A program made the translations under genes and the position numbers. 64,000 bases of DNA from Fibrobacter sp. GTDB lineage: Bacteria; Fibrobacterota; Fibrobacteria; Fibrobacterales; Fibrobacteraceae. Of the stretch, positions 39,001 to 45,198 are shown one piece after another (the stretch's first letter is position 1; each line of letters begins with the position of its first letter). The stretch spans positions 124,001 to 188,000 of the forward strand of contig JAKSIJ010000001.1 of the NCBI GenBank assembly GCA_024398875.1. Reading direction: 5' to 3'. Below the pieces are notes generated by a model. It had not been told where the DNA came from. It was given only the letters and a program-made list of their open reading frames with translations, and ran no database searches.

Positions 39001-39952
39001 TATTCTGCACATCCACATACTTCAAGCCAACGTGTTTAGCGGAACTTACACCATTAGTGCCACTTCCATCAAAATTGCCAACAACGCCACCCAGGGAAGG
39101 GCTCACAGCATCCAAGGACGCAACAGGATTCTCGCTAGCGAACACGTCCTTTGTCAAATAGACCTTCAGGCCATCCGCCATCAGGTTCGTCATTTCACCA
39201 TCCTGCGCAAGTCCAACAAAACCGCCCGCAACAGGAGCCTGGACCATGGCGTTGGAAATAGATATATCACGCAAATAGGATTGATCGACATGGCCAACTA
39301 CAACGCCTGCATAAACGGTCAACGGAGAATCATCCGGCACGTTCACCACCTTCACGTAAGGGCTCTCGAAATGCAAGTACTGAACCGCAGACCAGTAAGA
39401 AATTTCACCAAAGAAACCGGCATAAACCTCATCTGAGGCAGAAGCATCCGCAATGTAGCAGAAGTTCTTGATTTTGTAGAGTTCCTGTGTATCCGGATTC
39501 TGACCCAGGAACGTCATCCCTTGCTGCGTCAAGGAAATGGGCTTGAAGGGGTTCACACAGGCGGTACTGTCTTCATTCAATCCGCCAAAATCCAAATTGG
39601 AAGCCAGAACTACTATGGCGCCAGGACCAAATGCACTCATCCTCTCCTGCAACTTGGATTGCGCATCATACGGGACAACGCTCGGGAGGTCCTTCGATGC
39701 AGCCTCCGCCACCGGGTCGTACCATTTTTCGAAGCATTGATAGTCGTAAGAAATGTACCCCCACTCGTCGCTAGCATAATAGTGGTAAAAGCCATCGCTG
39801 GATTCATAATTCACGAGGTCAGCCGAAACCTGCAGCAGCCTTATACTACCGCTATAGCCGTCATCATAGACGCAAAAGTATGATTCCGTAGCGGCAAAAG
39901 CGGAACACGCCGCCCAGAGGAGCACAACCAAAAACAGACTCGTCTTTTTCAT
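33047..39952 (-). CDS. Large T9SS-secreted surface protein (2301 aa)
   Basis: ATG 39952 has SD GAGG five bases upstream. The signal peptide is MKKTSLFLVVLLWAACSAFA. Residues about 100-350 contain GLUG-like beta-helix motifs (YAGFFGEISYWSAVQYLHF, VAGGFVGLAQDGEMTNL). Residues about 890-1750 hold a divergent tandem duplication of about 431 residues (DYQVSFFP matches DYAVSFRH; NRTYYITY matches NRTYYVSY). A Trp-rich region near 1850-1980 (GRGYWYSSLSGRALPL) precedes the T9SS tail (VEVLDLKGKVAAR ... GGLYMLRVRAG). No catalytic domain is recognised. It resembles the N-terminal plan of the 4277-residue protein, so both are probably surface-displayed. Function is unknown. Confidence 0.8.
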   Translation of the reverse strand: MKKTSLFLVVLLWAACSAFAATESYFCVYDDGYSGSIRLLQVSADLVNYESSDGFYHYYASDEWGYISYDYQCFEKWYDPVAEAASKDLPSVVPYDAQSKLQERMSAFGPGAIVVLASNLDFGGLNEDSTACVNPFKPISLTQQGMTFLGQNPDTQELYKIKNFCYIADASASDEVYAGFFGEISYWSAVQYLHFESPYVKVVNVPDDSPLTVYAGVVVGHVDQSYLRDISISNAMVQAPVAGGFVGLAQDGEMTNLMADGLKVYLTKDVFASENPVASLDAVSPSLGGVVGNFDGSGTNGVSSAKHVGLKYVDVQNKVAGLKNSAGDDWPAYVGGFAGSSAFTQNDYDGRDFISEAYIRGNVSSVNASDAVGYVTGETHVDEDMYGVFQSIYYFGESESAPDFASSFYYGGEIQDEITEELQSIFNGMYRNAVGTLASTGSVKNEDPYGMYDGRPFASTGVLTSDEMHSNMFAYALNSTIYDNPPWSRGDDVADGLPYFAEEVSGSRVSFQVSFSVSSYVRENLPSELSAKLARNGDEFDGEVTLNVYTDNKGVPSGAALDTIIYVMEQGYAWNSNEYGTFTADKVFDKNAGYSLYGDKEVVVVPLAQWGGEAVTLDKFAGTDLDGFTPYFGFVPNFKVHILDDYETKNFEQVLAPSFMAGNADTLLYFVLNSAAISVNMDGSGEKTLQSVDAMEGEPLSNLSGLWPDDVAMSDIGDTLYLYYTATSDYGSERMQIASEGAWIRPLGYAADDFSKVVPINSPIVYSDADVTYAPYAHAYELGFNADPGHQVDSLEITLEVVVYPDASSSDSRDFYPDGSEASVGDMFGSVRELQDFFDQDKKMTGTWYFRISADETLVMDSLFVALSNVKRIKGRESKASISISPYITPIDYQVSFFPAVAKKLFYGEDLLDVYGWYADRIYNVESENPYFPKMYGYDESIGEFVCYDSWRLDTTMAEPVFYAFGDDAAMAFNPDEKNILYPAASECDIYPTRVELLSDGEGEPADAGGTLELWQIIGTEESGYDTVAHEFTLDADNKFSIDVPMEDAGRMYFRVGSKPNEGYVLENVFVLQESADGAEGSAAYDTLYYLDGQTATFVLNQGQNVVLAPRFRENRTYYITYDFGGDEETVFYFGEDFNLVKTFTTADNELELPHIFRADSAFAGWTFGRGEDYGMRADDGGSMDEPGKEHGWSYIGYSDVEEFGHGDTLDLTALWTEATGEDVYLNEVVFLNDSVGSVTLTQTVEGKTYVTKVGSDGALIPNVERYGTMLPFTVGLALNAGYAHNDTLYMTVDGITDTIAVGSEIRLGSLDATFEGNFTHTDYAVSFRHIAGDSVFYAEDWLVDGAWSDDRSYSLDVEEMNFPVVYGMSADGNAFCYEWSLDPENEDSRHTYFDWSLELVEAETPLVLMPVVGECSEEVIAVPVKLALGGDGNPVEGFGTIALTQVVGSEESEFGLDTIAHEFVDDGTGNSIVNVPYAGRWLHFQIKPMPAEGYALDYVVVLTENDAGGYDVRDTLRGADELVLERPVALEPHFTGNRTYYVSYKLEAEDEILYYTSKWAPQDSFTTEDRGLRMPRGLYRTDACLAGWIIENEGTPAAEDVVPLQEIWYNQMEELGKDSVTMVALWDSTGEYCEVSNVRVRFLDDTAAVVTLTRTVNGVDYDIVVGAEDVLIPQVDEGFPFTVKVVAKDSIIWDGLTMSLAGEMTMIQSGDEIILGKKDVAFTGVFRKLEPQPPLPPLTIDSLPEFAENTHLEVSGNALLFAYGVKHCSETEETVIRITLDGPIAGTTSLKLASEETCNRGWELHPLTPGKYHFKAVALRGFVPNSSVEGDFEVVATIASPGKDSWQMVGLNAVDADSVVMDDDVRFFWWNESKNYGEFWQYYTLTDLSAFENGRGYWYSSLSGRALPLKDSVEIPKDGFKLEWALDSLNSGWNLVSNPFGWEIDLGVSDDADVTFWRWNAETAEYERATSVGPYEAVWAKVGGAVKWSLNVEPVFGENVVITELEFKKEKVANSNENPGDMPTLKFEGKSVPLPPAKSKKPEDGGYAGKVDSTGTGSGDDAGKSLAKAANTMEWSIRAILSDGNGKRDSWNVLGVGARNVAWEEPPAGMGNHVNLSIMDGKRSLAKSVKTANASKATAADNAYEWQVELSASTARMGYLSFEGLDAIGKLGYRVFVTVDGFTQEVAAGSAVEVPLTSLAKTATVRVAAEPRKTLTYALGGLRMVQSGSLLNVTFMASDGLAGSGLTVEVLDLKGKVAARTVGNAVSGANSATLTAPAGGLYMLRVRAGSAQTSGKIVVK

Positions 39953-40130
39953 AAGGACCTCGTCTATAGACACACTTGGAGACACCACAACAATCTCCAC
40001 CCCGTATGTAAAAAATAACATTTTGGATTGGAAGGCGGGCGTCGGGGAGGCCTCAGGAACGTCCAATTTGGGTTATTTGGGGCAAAAACCGCGCCGGCAG
40101 GGTGTATTTAAGTCCAAAAGCATCAAGGAC

Positions 40131-40159
40131 TTGCATTCTTATGGAATTTTATGTATATT
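40131..40159 (+). promoter_or_regulatory. Promoter of argF
   Basis: TTGCAT (40131-40136), a 17-bp spacer and TATATT (40154-40159) give a good sigma-70 promoter. Transcription would start near 40166 and leave an 85-base leader with a terminator-like hairpin. Confidence 0.65.
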
Positions 40160-40182
40160 TGTACTTTCTTGGAAGAAATTCC

Positions 40183-40223
40183 GGCCATTCGGGGCACTCT
40201 CCGAATAGCCTTTTTCTTTTTTT
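40183..40223 (+). terminator. Terminator hairpin in the argF leader (possible attenuator)
   Basis: GGC-C-ATTCGG (40183-40192) pairs with CCGAAT-A-GCC (40201-40210): nine pairs with one mismatch, followed directly by TTTTTCTTTTTTT. It lies between the argF promoter and SD, with no plus-strand gene upstream. A smaller hairpin, GGAA-GAAA-TTCC, precedes it. Position and form suggest regulated termination. Confidence 0.55.
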
Positions 40224-40250
40224 GATAAAGTTTACTCGAAAGGACGAAAA

Positions 40251-41195
40251 ATGATCGATCGCAACAAGCATTTCCTCCGCCTCCAGGACTGGAGCGAAGA
40301 ACGCATTCTGGAAACTGTTGACATTGCCAGCCGCCTCAAGGAAGAGGTCCACGCCGGCAAGGTTTCTGACCGACTCCACGGCCAGAACATCGGCATGTTC
40401 TTTGAAAAGCCCTCGCTCCGCACCATCACCACCTTCCAGGTGGGCATGAACCAGCTGGGTGGTCACGCGGTGCTCCTCGCCCCCGATTCCATCGGGCTTG
40501 GCAAGCGAGAGAGCGTGAAGGACGTGGCCCGCTGCCTCAGCCGCTGGGTGAACGCCATCGTTGTCCGCTGCTTTAAGCAGGAATTGATTGAACAGCTGGC
40601 GGAATACGGCTCCATCCCGGTTGTGAACGCTTTGACCGACGATTACCACCCCTGCCAGGCCATCGCCTTCGCGCAGACGATTAAGGAAAACTTGGGCGGT
40701 TTCAAAGGAAAGACTGTCGCCTTCATCGGTGACGGAAATAATGTGGCTAACAGCTTCCTCTCCCTCGCAAGCAAGGTCGGGATGAACTTCACCCTCGCCT
40801 GCCCCAAGGGCTACGAACAGCCCGCCAAGGTTGTGGAAGAAGCCGCCGAAGGCCTCAAGAAGCACGGCTGCAAGTACCGCGTGTTCAACGACCCGAAGGA
40901 AGCCGTGAAGGATGCCGACATTCTTTATAGTGACGTCTGGGTCAGCATGGGCCAGGAAGGCGAAAAGGCCGAAAAGCAGAGCCACTTCCTCCCCTTCCAA
41001 ATCAATGACGAACTTTTGAAGTTTGCTCCGGCACACTGCAAGGTTTCGCATTGCCTGCCGGCTCACCGCGGCGAAGAAATCACGGACTCCGTGATGGACA
41101 ACCTCAAGGTGAACATGAGCTATGAAGAGGCCGAAAACCGCCTGCACGCTCACAAGGCAGTGCTGTGGCAGGTGATGGAAGCAAGCAAAAATTAA
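40251..41195 (+). CDS. argF: Ornithine carbamoyltransferase
   Basis: Transfers the carbamoyl group of carbamoyl phosphate to ornithine, making citrulline in arginine synthesis. The 314-residue length is typical. The carbamoyl-phosphate site is KPSLRT (about 54-58), HPCQ is at 133-136, and the ornithine-binding region has DVWVSMGQE and HCLPAHRGEEI (H267). Variations from the family pattern are SLRT-I (usual second Arg is Ile) and HPCQAIAFA (usual LAD is IAF). SD AAGGA lies 7 bases before the ATG. It is a single-gene unit with its own promoter, leader terminator and downstream terminator. Confidence 0.93.
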   Translation: MIDRNKHFLRLQDWSEERILETVDIASRLKEEVHAGKVSDRLHGQNIGMFFEKPSLRTITTFQVGMNQLGGHAVLLAPDSIGLGKRESVKDVARCLSRWVNAIVVRCFKQELIEQLAEYGSIPVVNALTDDYHPCQAIAFAQTIKENLGGFKGKTVAFIGDGNNVANSFLSLASKVGMNFTLACPKGYEQPAKVVEEAAEGLKKHGCKYRVFNDPKEAVKDADILYSDVWVSMGQEGEKAEKQSHFLPFQINDELLKFAPAHCKVSHCLPAHRGEEITDSVMDNLKVNMSYEEAENRLHAHKAVLWQVMEASKN

Positions 41196-41199
41196 TGCA

Positions 41200-41300
41200 G
41201 AATGCTGAATTTTGTCGAGGCGAGTGCAGCGGGACTGCTTGCAGGCACGTTGCCGAGCCGATGTCAAAATGAGTGCGAAGCACTAATGCAGAATGATGAA
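41200..41300. repeat. Dispersed repeat, copy A
   Basis: It matches 42160-42277 with scattered substitutions, including an identical stretch of about 35 bases ending in AATGCAGAATGATGAAT. The two copies lie in the same orientation on either side of the NlpC/P60 gene. Confidence 0.75.
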
Positions 41301-41316
41301 TGATGAGATGCATCAG

Positions 41317-41355
41317 AAACGTCATCGCGAGCCCTTTAGGGCGTGGCGATCTAAG
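41317..41355. repeat. Dispersed repeat related to the rlpA insert
   Basis: Read on the minus strand it runs CTTAGATCGCCACG, then an inverted GCCC/GGGC core, then TCGCGATGACGTTT. It matches the element at 9334-9372 apart from the core. Confidence 0.65.
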
Positions 41356-41454
41356 AATGATGAATGATGAATGCAGAATGATGAATGCAGAATGATGAAT
41401 TAACCGCGGGCGGGAACTGCGGGCAATTTAAAATTCAGAATTGATAATTAATTT

Positions 41455-41481
41455 CGGGCGCTTTAAGCGTCCGTTTTTTTT
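41455..41481 (+). terminator. Rho-independent terminator of argF
   Basis: CGGGCGCTTTAAGCGTCCG folds into a stem of about eight pairs (one G-T) and is followed by eight T. Confidence 0.7.
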
Positions 41482-41513
41482 GTTTTGAAATCTGCACGGA
41501 TTGTTTTTTTGAT

Positions 41514-41519
41514 TACATT
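41514..41519 (+). promoter_or_regulatory. -10 hexamer before the NlpC/P60 gene
   Basis: TACATT lies 4 bases before GTG 41524 and 7 before GTG 41527. No SD is present, consistent with a leaderless start at one of the two GTG codons. Confidence 0.35.
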
Positions 41520-41523
41520 TAAC

Positions 41524-42156
41524 GTGGTGCACGGTTTAAAAAACATCTCCCTTATTTGCGTGGGCACGGCAATCGCCATGCTTTTTGCGAGTTGCGCCTT
41601 CCCGACGCGTACCGGGTACGACAGGAGTATTGGCGGATATAAATCCACCGCAACCACCGGCTCGGAAAGTGCTGCTGGCTCTAACAGTACCGCAGGCACA
41701 AACGTTGCGGGCAAGCAAACATCCGCAGGAGCACAAAAGTCTGCCGCAACACAAAAGATGGCAGCCACAAACGCGCCCGCACAGCGCTCCTCCACATCTC
41801 TGGAAGCCATGGCCAAAAGCTGGCAGGGAACGCCCTATGTGTATGGCGGCAGTTCCCGCTCTGGCACGGACTGCTCCGGCTATGTGCTGAACATCTACAA
41901 AGATTTATACGACATCACCCTCCCCCGCACCGCTGCCGACATGTATAAGGACAGTCGCGGTTCCAGCGTAAGCCGCGGAAGTTTGAAGGAAGGAGACCTT
42001 GTCTTTTTCGGAAGTTTTTGGAAAATTGACCATGTGGGCGTCTACATGAATGGCGACAAGTTCACTCATGCAAGTTCCAGCCAGGGCGTGACCATCACAC
42101 CCATGAGCAACAGTTATTGGGCTCCAAAATATCAAGGGGCGAGAAGGTTTAGGTGA
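41524..42156 (+). CDS. NlpC/P60 cell-wall endopeptidase, lipoprotein
   Basis: A protein of 210 residues. A short N-terminus and hydrophobic core end in the lipobox LFASC. A linker of about 65 residues rich in Ala, Thr, Ser and Gln follows. The NlpC/P60 domain then has catalytic Cys117 in SGTDCSGYV, His170 in DHVGVYMNG and His182 in THASS. Such enzymes cut the D-Glu/diaminopimelate bond of peptidoglycan stems. GTG 41524 (or 41527) is used because upstream codons run into the argF terminator. The gene stands alone between two copies of a dispersed repeat. Confidence 0.88.
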   Translation: MVHGLKNISLICVGTAIAMLFASCAFPTRTGYDRSIGGYKSTATTGSESAAGSNSTAGTNVAGKQTSAGAQKSAATQKMAATNAPAQRSSTSLEAMAKSWQGTPYVYGGSSRSGTDCSGYVLNIYKDLYDITLPRTAADMYKDSRGSSVSRGSLKEGDLVFFGSFWKIDHVGVYMNGDKFTHASSSQGVTITPMSNSYWAPKYQGARRFR

Positions 42157-42159
42157 ATG

Positions 42160-42277
42160 CTGAATTATGAATGCTGAATGCGGAATTTTGTCAAGACGAG
42201 AGCAACGTGACTGCTTGCAGGCACACTGCTGAGCCGAAGTCAAAATGAGTGCGAAGCACTAATGCAGAATGATGAAT
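42160..42277. repeat. Dispersed repeat, copy B
   Basis: Direct-orientation partner of 41200-41300. It includes the shared TGCTTGCAGGCAC segment and ends with the same AATGCAGAATGATGAAT block. Both copies are later followed by TAACCGC. Confidence 0.75.
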
Positions 42278-42366
42278 TAACCGCAAACGGAAAAAAAATG
42301 TTCAACTCATAATTCGTAATTTATAATTCATAATTTATACTTGTTCTCTGGTGGAAATGGTTTGAT

Positions 42367-43230
42367 ATGAAGAAGATTGCTTTTCAGGGTCGGCGCGGAG
42401 CCTACAGCGAAAGTGCAGCGCTCCACTTGTTCGGAGAGGGCGTTGAAGTTGTCCCCATGAACACTTTTGAAGAAGTTTTCCGGAGCGTGGAATCCGGAGC
42501 TGTGGATGGCGGCGCCATTCCCATCGAAAATTCCACTGCGGGTTCCGTGTATGAGAATTTTGATTTGTCGTACAAATGGCGCCTCCCCATTGTGGCGGAA
42601 CTCTTCCTGCAGATTTCCCACTGCCTGTGTGTAGTCCCGGGCACGAAAATCGAGGACCTTCGCGAGGTGCTGAGCCACCCGCAGGGACTTGCCCAATGCA
42701 GCAGGTTCTTTGGGCGGCACCCGCACATCAAGAGCACCGCGTTTTTTGACACTGCGGGCAGCGCCGAAGAAGTGGCTCGCCGCGGAGACAAATCCGTAGG
42801 CGCCATCGCCAGCGCTTATGCCGCCAAATACTACGGACTGGAAGTTTTAGCCGAGGGAATCGAGAACATTCCCGGTGTGAACTACACGCTGTTCTACGCC
42901 ATACAGAAAGAAGCCGCTCCCTTAAATAGTGAGTGCGCGAGCCCCGTGAAAACGGCACTCATCTTCACGCTGCAAGATTCCGGGAAATCCGGCGCCCTCT
43001 ACGAGGCCCTGGGCTGCTTTGCCAAGCGGAACCTGAACCTGCTACGCATCGAAAGCAGGCCCCACCCTGATAGGCCTTGGGAATTCATCTTCTACTTGTC
43101 TTTTGAAGGGAACCCGAAGGACCCCGTTGTAATTGAGGCCTTGCAGGAACTGCAGAACGTATGCGATTTCGTGTATCGGCTAGGCAGTTTCTACGAAGGC
43201 AAAACCGTGAAGCTGAGCTATAAAAATTAG
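42367..43230 (+). CDS. pheA: Prephenate dehydratase with ACT domain
   Basis: Converts prephenate to phenylpyruvate in phenylalanine synthesis. The 287 residues cover a periplasmic-binding-like catalytic domain (IAFQGRRGAYSESAA at the start, then PIENSTAGSVYENFDL) and a C-terminal ACT domain with the Phe-sensing ESRP in RIESRPHPDRPWEF. There is no chorismate mutase domain. The normally invariant catalytic T-R-F is T-L-F here (T174-F176, in VNYTLFYAI), so the arginine is missing. A TTATAC hexamer (42335-42340) is a likely -10. Identity as a family member is firm; full activity is less certain. Confidence 0.88.
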   Translation: MKKIAFQGRRGAYSESAALHLFGEGVEVVPMNTFEEVFRSVESGAVDGGAIPIENSTAGSVYENFDLSYKWRLPIVAELFLQISHCLCVVPGTKIEDLREVLSHPQGLAQCSRFFGRHPHIKSTAFFDTAGSAEEVARRGDKSVGAIASAYAAKYYGLEVLAEGIENIPGVNYTLFYAIQKEAAPLNSECASPVKTALIFTLQDSGKSGALYEALGCFAKRNLNLLRIESRPHPDRPWEFIFYLSFEGNPKDPVVIEALQELQNVCDFVYRLGSFYEGKTVKLSYKN

Positions 43231-43241
43231 AGCACTTATTG

Positions 43242-43261
43242 TATATTTTTTGAAAAAGAGG
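43242..43261 (+). promoter_or_regulatory. -10 hexamer and SD of rph
   Basis: TATATT (43242-43247) is followed by SD AAGAGG (43256-43261), five bases before ATG 43267. The predicted leader is about 13 bases, just long enough to hold the SD. Confidence 0.5.
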
Positions 43262-43266
43262 ATATT

Positions 43267-43992
43267 ATGGCATACGAACGTACCGATAGAAAATTTGACG
43301 AATTTCGCAACCTCAAGATGACCACCGGCTTCATTAGCAGCGCCGATGGTTCCGTGCTCATCGAGATGGGCCGCACCCGCGTGATTTGCAACGCAACCCT
43401 TTTGCCGAAAGTGCCCGACTGGCTCGCCGGACGCGGCACCGGATGGATTACCGCCGAATACAGCCTGCTGCCTCAGAGCACGGGCAAGCGCGTGGAGCGC
43501 GAGCGCAAGGGCGCGAGCGGCCGCACGCAGGAGATTCAACGCCTGGTGGGCCGCTCGCTTCGCGGCGCAGCCAACCTGGCAGCACTGGGCGAGAACGCCA
43601 TCGTGGTTGACTGCGACGTGATCGAAGCCGACGGCGGGACGCGTACCGCAAGCATCATCGGCGGCTTCGTGGCCCTTGCGATTGCCCTCAAGAAAATCAA
43701 AGCTCGCCTCGGCATCACCGAACAAATCCTCCAGCACGGCATCACCGCAATCTCCGTCGGCGTTGTTGCCGGCAAGCCCCTCTGCGACCTCTGCTATGTG
43801 GAAGATTCCGCTGCCGATGTGGATATGAACGTTGTGATGCAAGATGCCAAGAACTTCATCGAAGTCCAGGGCACCGGCGAACACGCAAGCTTTGACCGCA
43901 ACATGCTCAACACGCTCCTCGACCTGGGCGAAAACGCCTGCAAGGAGATTTTCAAGCGACAGATGGAGCTGATTGGCGGAGAATTGCCGTAA
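43267..43992 (+). CDS. rph: Ribonuclease PH
   Basis: A phosphorolytic 3'-5' exoribonuclease that trims tRNA 3' ends. The 241 residues match the family length. Phosphate- and RNA-binding blocks are visible: GRTQEIQRLVGRSLR near residue 85, DCDVIEADGGTRTASI near 120, and the late DVDMNVVM with the catalytic-site Asp residues. SD AAGAGG sets the start. No RdgB-like fusion is present. Confidence 0.97.
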   Translation: MAYERTDRKFDEFRNLKMTTGFISSADGSVLIEMGRTRVICNATLLPKVPDWLAGRGTGWITAEYSLLPQSTGKRVERERKGASGRTQEIQRLVGRSLRGAANLAALGENAIVVDCDVIEADGGTRTASIIGGFVALAIALKKIKARLGITEQILQHGITAISVGVVAGKPLCDLCYVEDSAADVDMNVVMQDAKNFIEVQGTGEHASFDRNMLNTLLDLGENACKEIFKRQMELIGGELP

Positions 43993-44052
43993 AAAGCAAC
44001 CATCATCCAACCCATTTTATTTTTAGGCACCCATTTTACTTATTTTCAAAGT

Positions 44053-45186
44053 ATGATTCGGATTCCTTTCAACAAACCGCCTTTTATCGGTTCTGAAATC
44101 GATTACGTCCGCGCCGCAGTGGAAAGCGGACGGATTTGTGGCGATGGGGAATTCAATCAAAAATGCCACGCCTGGTTGCGCGAAAAAACGGGAACCGCAA
44201 AGGCCCTCCTCACCACCAGCTGCACCCATGCACTGGAAATGGCCGCAGCCCTTTGCAACATCCAACCCGGCGATGAAGTCATCATGCCCTCATTCACCTT
44301 CGTGAGCACGGCAGACGCTTTTGCCATGCGTGGCGCCAAATGCATTTTTGTGGACATCCGCCCAGACACCATGAATCTGGACGAGAAGTTGGTGGAAGCG
44401 GCGATTACCGAAAAGACCCGCGCGATTGTGCCGGTGCATTACGCCGGTGTGGCTTGCGAAATGGATGCCATAAACGCCATCGCCAAAAAACACAATCTTT
44501 TTGTGGTGGAAGATGCCGCCCAGGGAATGATGGCGACCTACAAAGGCAAGGCCCTCGGCACCCTCGGCGATTTCGGATGCTACAGCTATCACGAAACCAA
44601 GAACTACAGCATGGGCGAAGGCGGCGCGCTTCTAATTGCAGACTCCAAGTATGCCGACCGCGCAGAAATCATCCGGGAAAAAGGCACCAACCGCTGTCAA
44701 TTCCACCGCGGCGAAGTGGACAAATACACCTGGGTGGAACTGGGCTCCAGCTACCTCCCCAGCGAACTGAATGCAGCCTACCTCTATGCAGAACTGGAAA
44801 AGGCCGACATGATTTTGCAGAACCGTTTGGACAGCTGGAACGCCTACCGCGAACGCCTGCAGGATTTGGAAAAAAGGGGTTGGCTGGAACTGCCGAAAAT
44901 TCCAGCGGAATGCGCCCACAACGGCCACATGTTCTACATCAAGATGCCGGATTTAGAAGGCCGCACCAAGATGATTAAGCACCTGGTTGAAAACGGGATT
45001 CTCGCCGTATTCCACTACGTGCCCCTGCACACGGCCCCTGCAGGCAAACGATTTGGCGAGTTCCGCGGCGAAGACCGCTACACCACCAGCGAAAGCAACC
45101 GATTGCTGCGCCTTCCGCTGTTTTACGGGCTAGGCCGCGACCAGCTGGATTTTGTGTGCGACAAAGTGCAGGAATTTTTTAAGTAG
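44053..45186 (+). CDS. wecE: dTDP-4-amino-4,6-dideoxygalactose transaminase (WecE-like)
   Basis: A DegT/AHBA-type PLP aminotransferase of 377 residues. It matches E. coli WecE closely over long blocks: PGDEVIMPSFTFVSTADAF, IVPVHYAGVACEMD, VVEDAAQG and AVFHYVPLH. The PLP lysine is K183 in HETKNYS. The enzyme makes dTDP-Fuc4N (from dTDP-4-keto-6-deoxyglucose), a sugar used in surface polysaccharides. It is the first gene of the glycan locus, with ATP-grasp and dehydrogenase genes close downstream. No clear SD is seen; a TTATTT lies about 9 bases upstream. Confidence 0.92.
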   Translation: MIRIPFNKPPFIGSEIDYVRAAVESGRICGDGEFNQKCHAWLREKTGTAKALLTTSCTHALEMAAALCNIQPGDEVIMPSFTFVSTADAFAMRGAKCIFVDIRPDTMNLDEKLVEAAITEKTRAIVPVHYAGVACEMDAINAIAKKHNLFVVEDAAQGMMATYKGKALGTLGDFGCYSYHETKNYSMGEGGALLIADSKYADRAEIIREKGTNRCQFHRGEVDKYTWVELGSSYLPSELNAAYLYAELEKADMILQNRLDSWNAYRERLQDLEKRGWLELPKIPAECAHNGHMFYIKMPDLEGRTKMIKHLVENGILAVFHYVPLHTAPAGKRFGEFRGEDRYTTSESNRLLRLPLFYGLGRDQLDFVCDKVQEFFK

Positions 45187-45198
45187 GGCGCCGTCTCG

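Larger units (their letters stand above)
41196..41523. other. Repeat-rich intergenic region after argF
   Basis: This 328-base region holds a dispersed repeat (about 41200-41300) that recurs after the next gene, a stretch built of AATGATGAAT/AATGCAGAATG units (41286-41400), one copy of the element seen in rlpA (41317-41355), the argF terminator (41455-41481) and the promoter of the NlpC/P60 gene. No gene is supported. Confidence 0.7.

Noticed and set aside
39953-40066. N-terminal extension of the 2301-residue protein by 38 residues
   Set aside because: The internal ATG 39952 begins a standard signal peptide and has GAGG at correct spacing.
40023-40208. A 61-codon plus-strand open frame upstream of argF
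   Set aside because: It crosses the argF promoter and part of the leader hairpin, lacks an SD and resembles no protein.
40149-41267. A 372-codon minus-strand open frame
   Set aside because: Antisense to argF, whose motifs and promoter are clear.
41286-41400. AATGATGAAT-type repeats considered as a CRISPR array or small gene
   Set aside because: Units are short, irregular and low in complexity, and no frame is supported.
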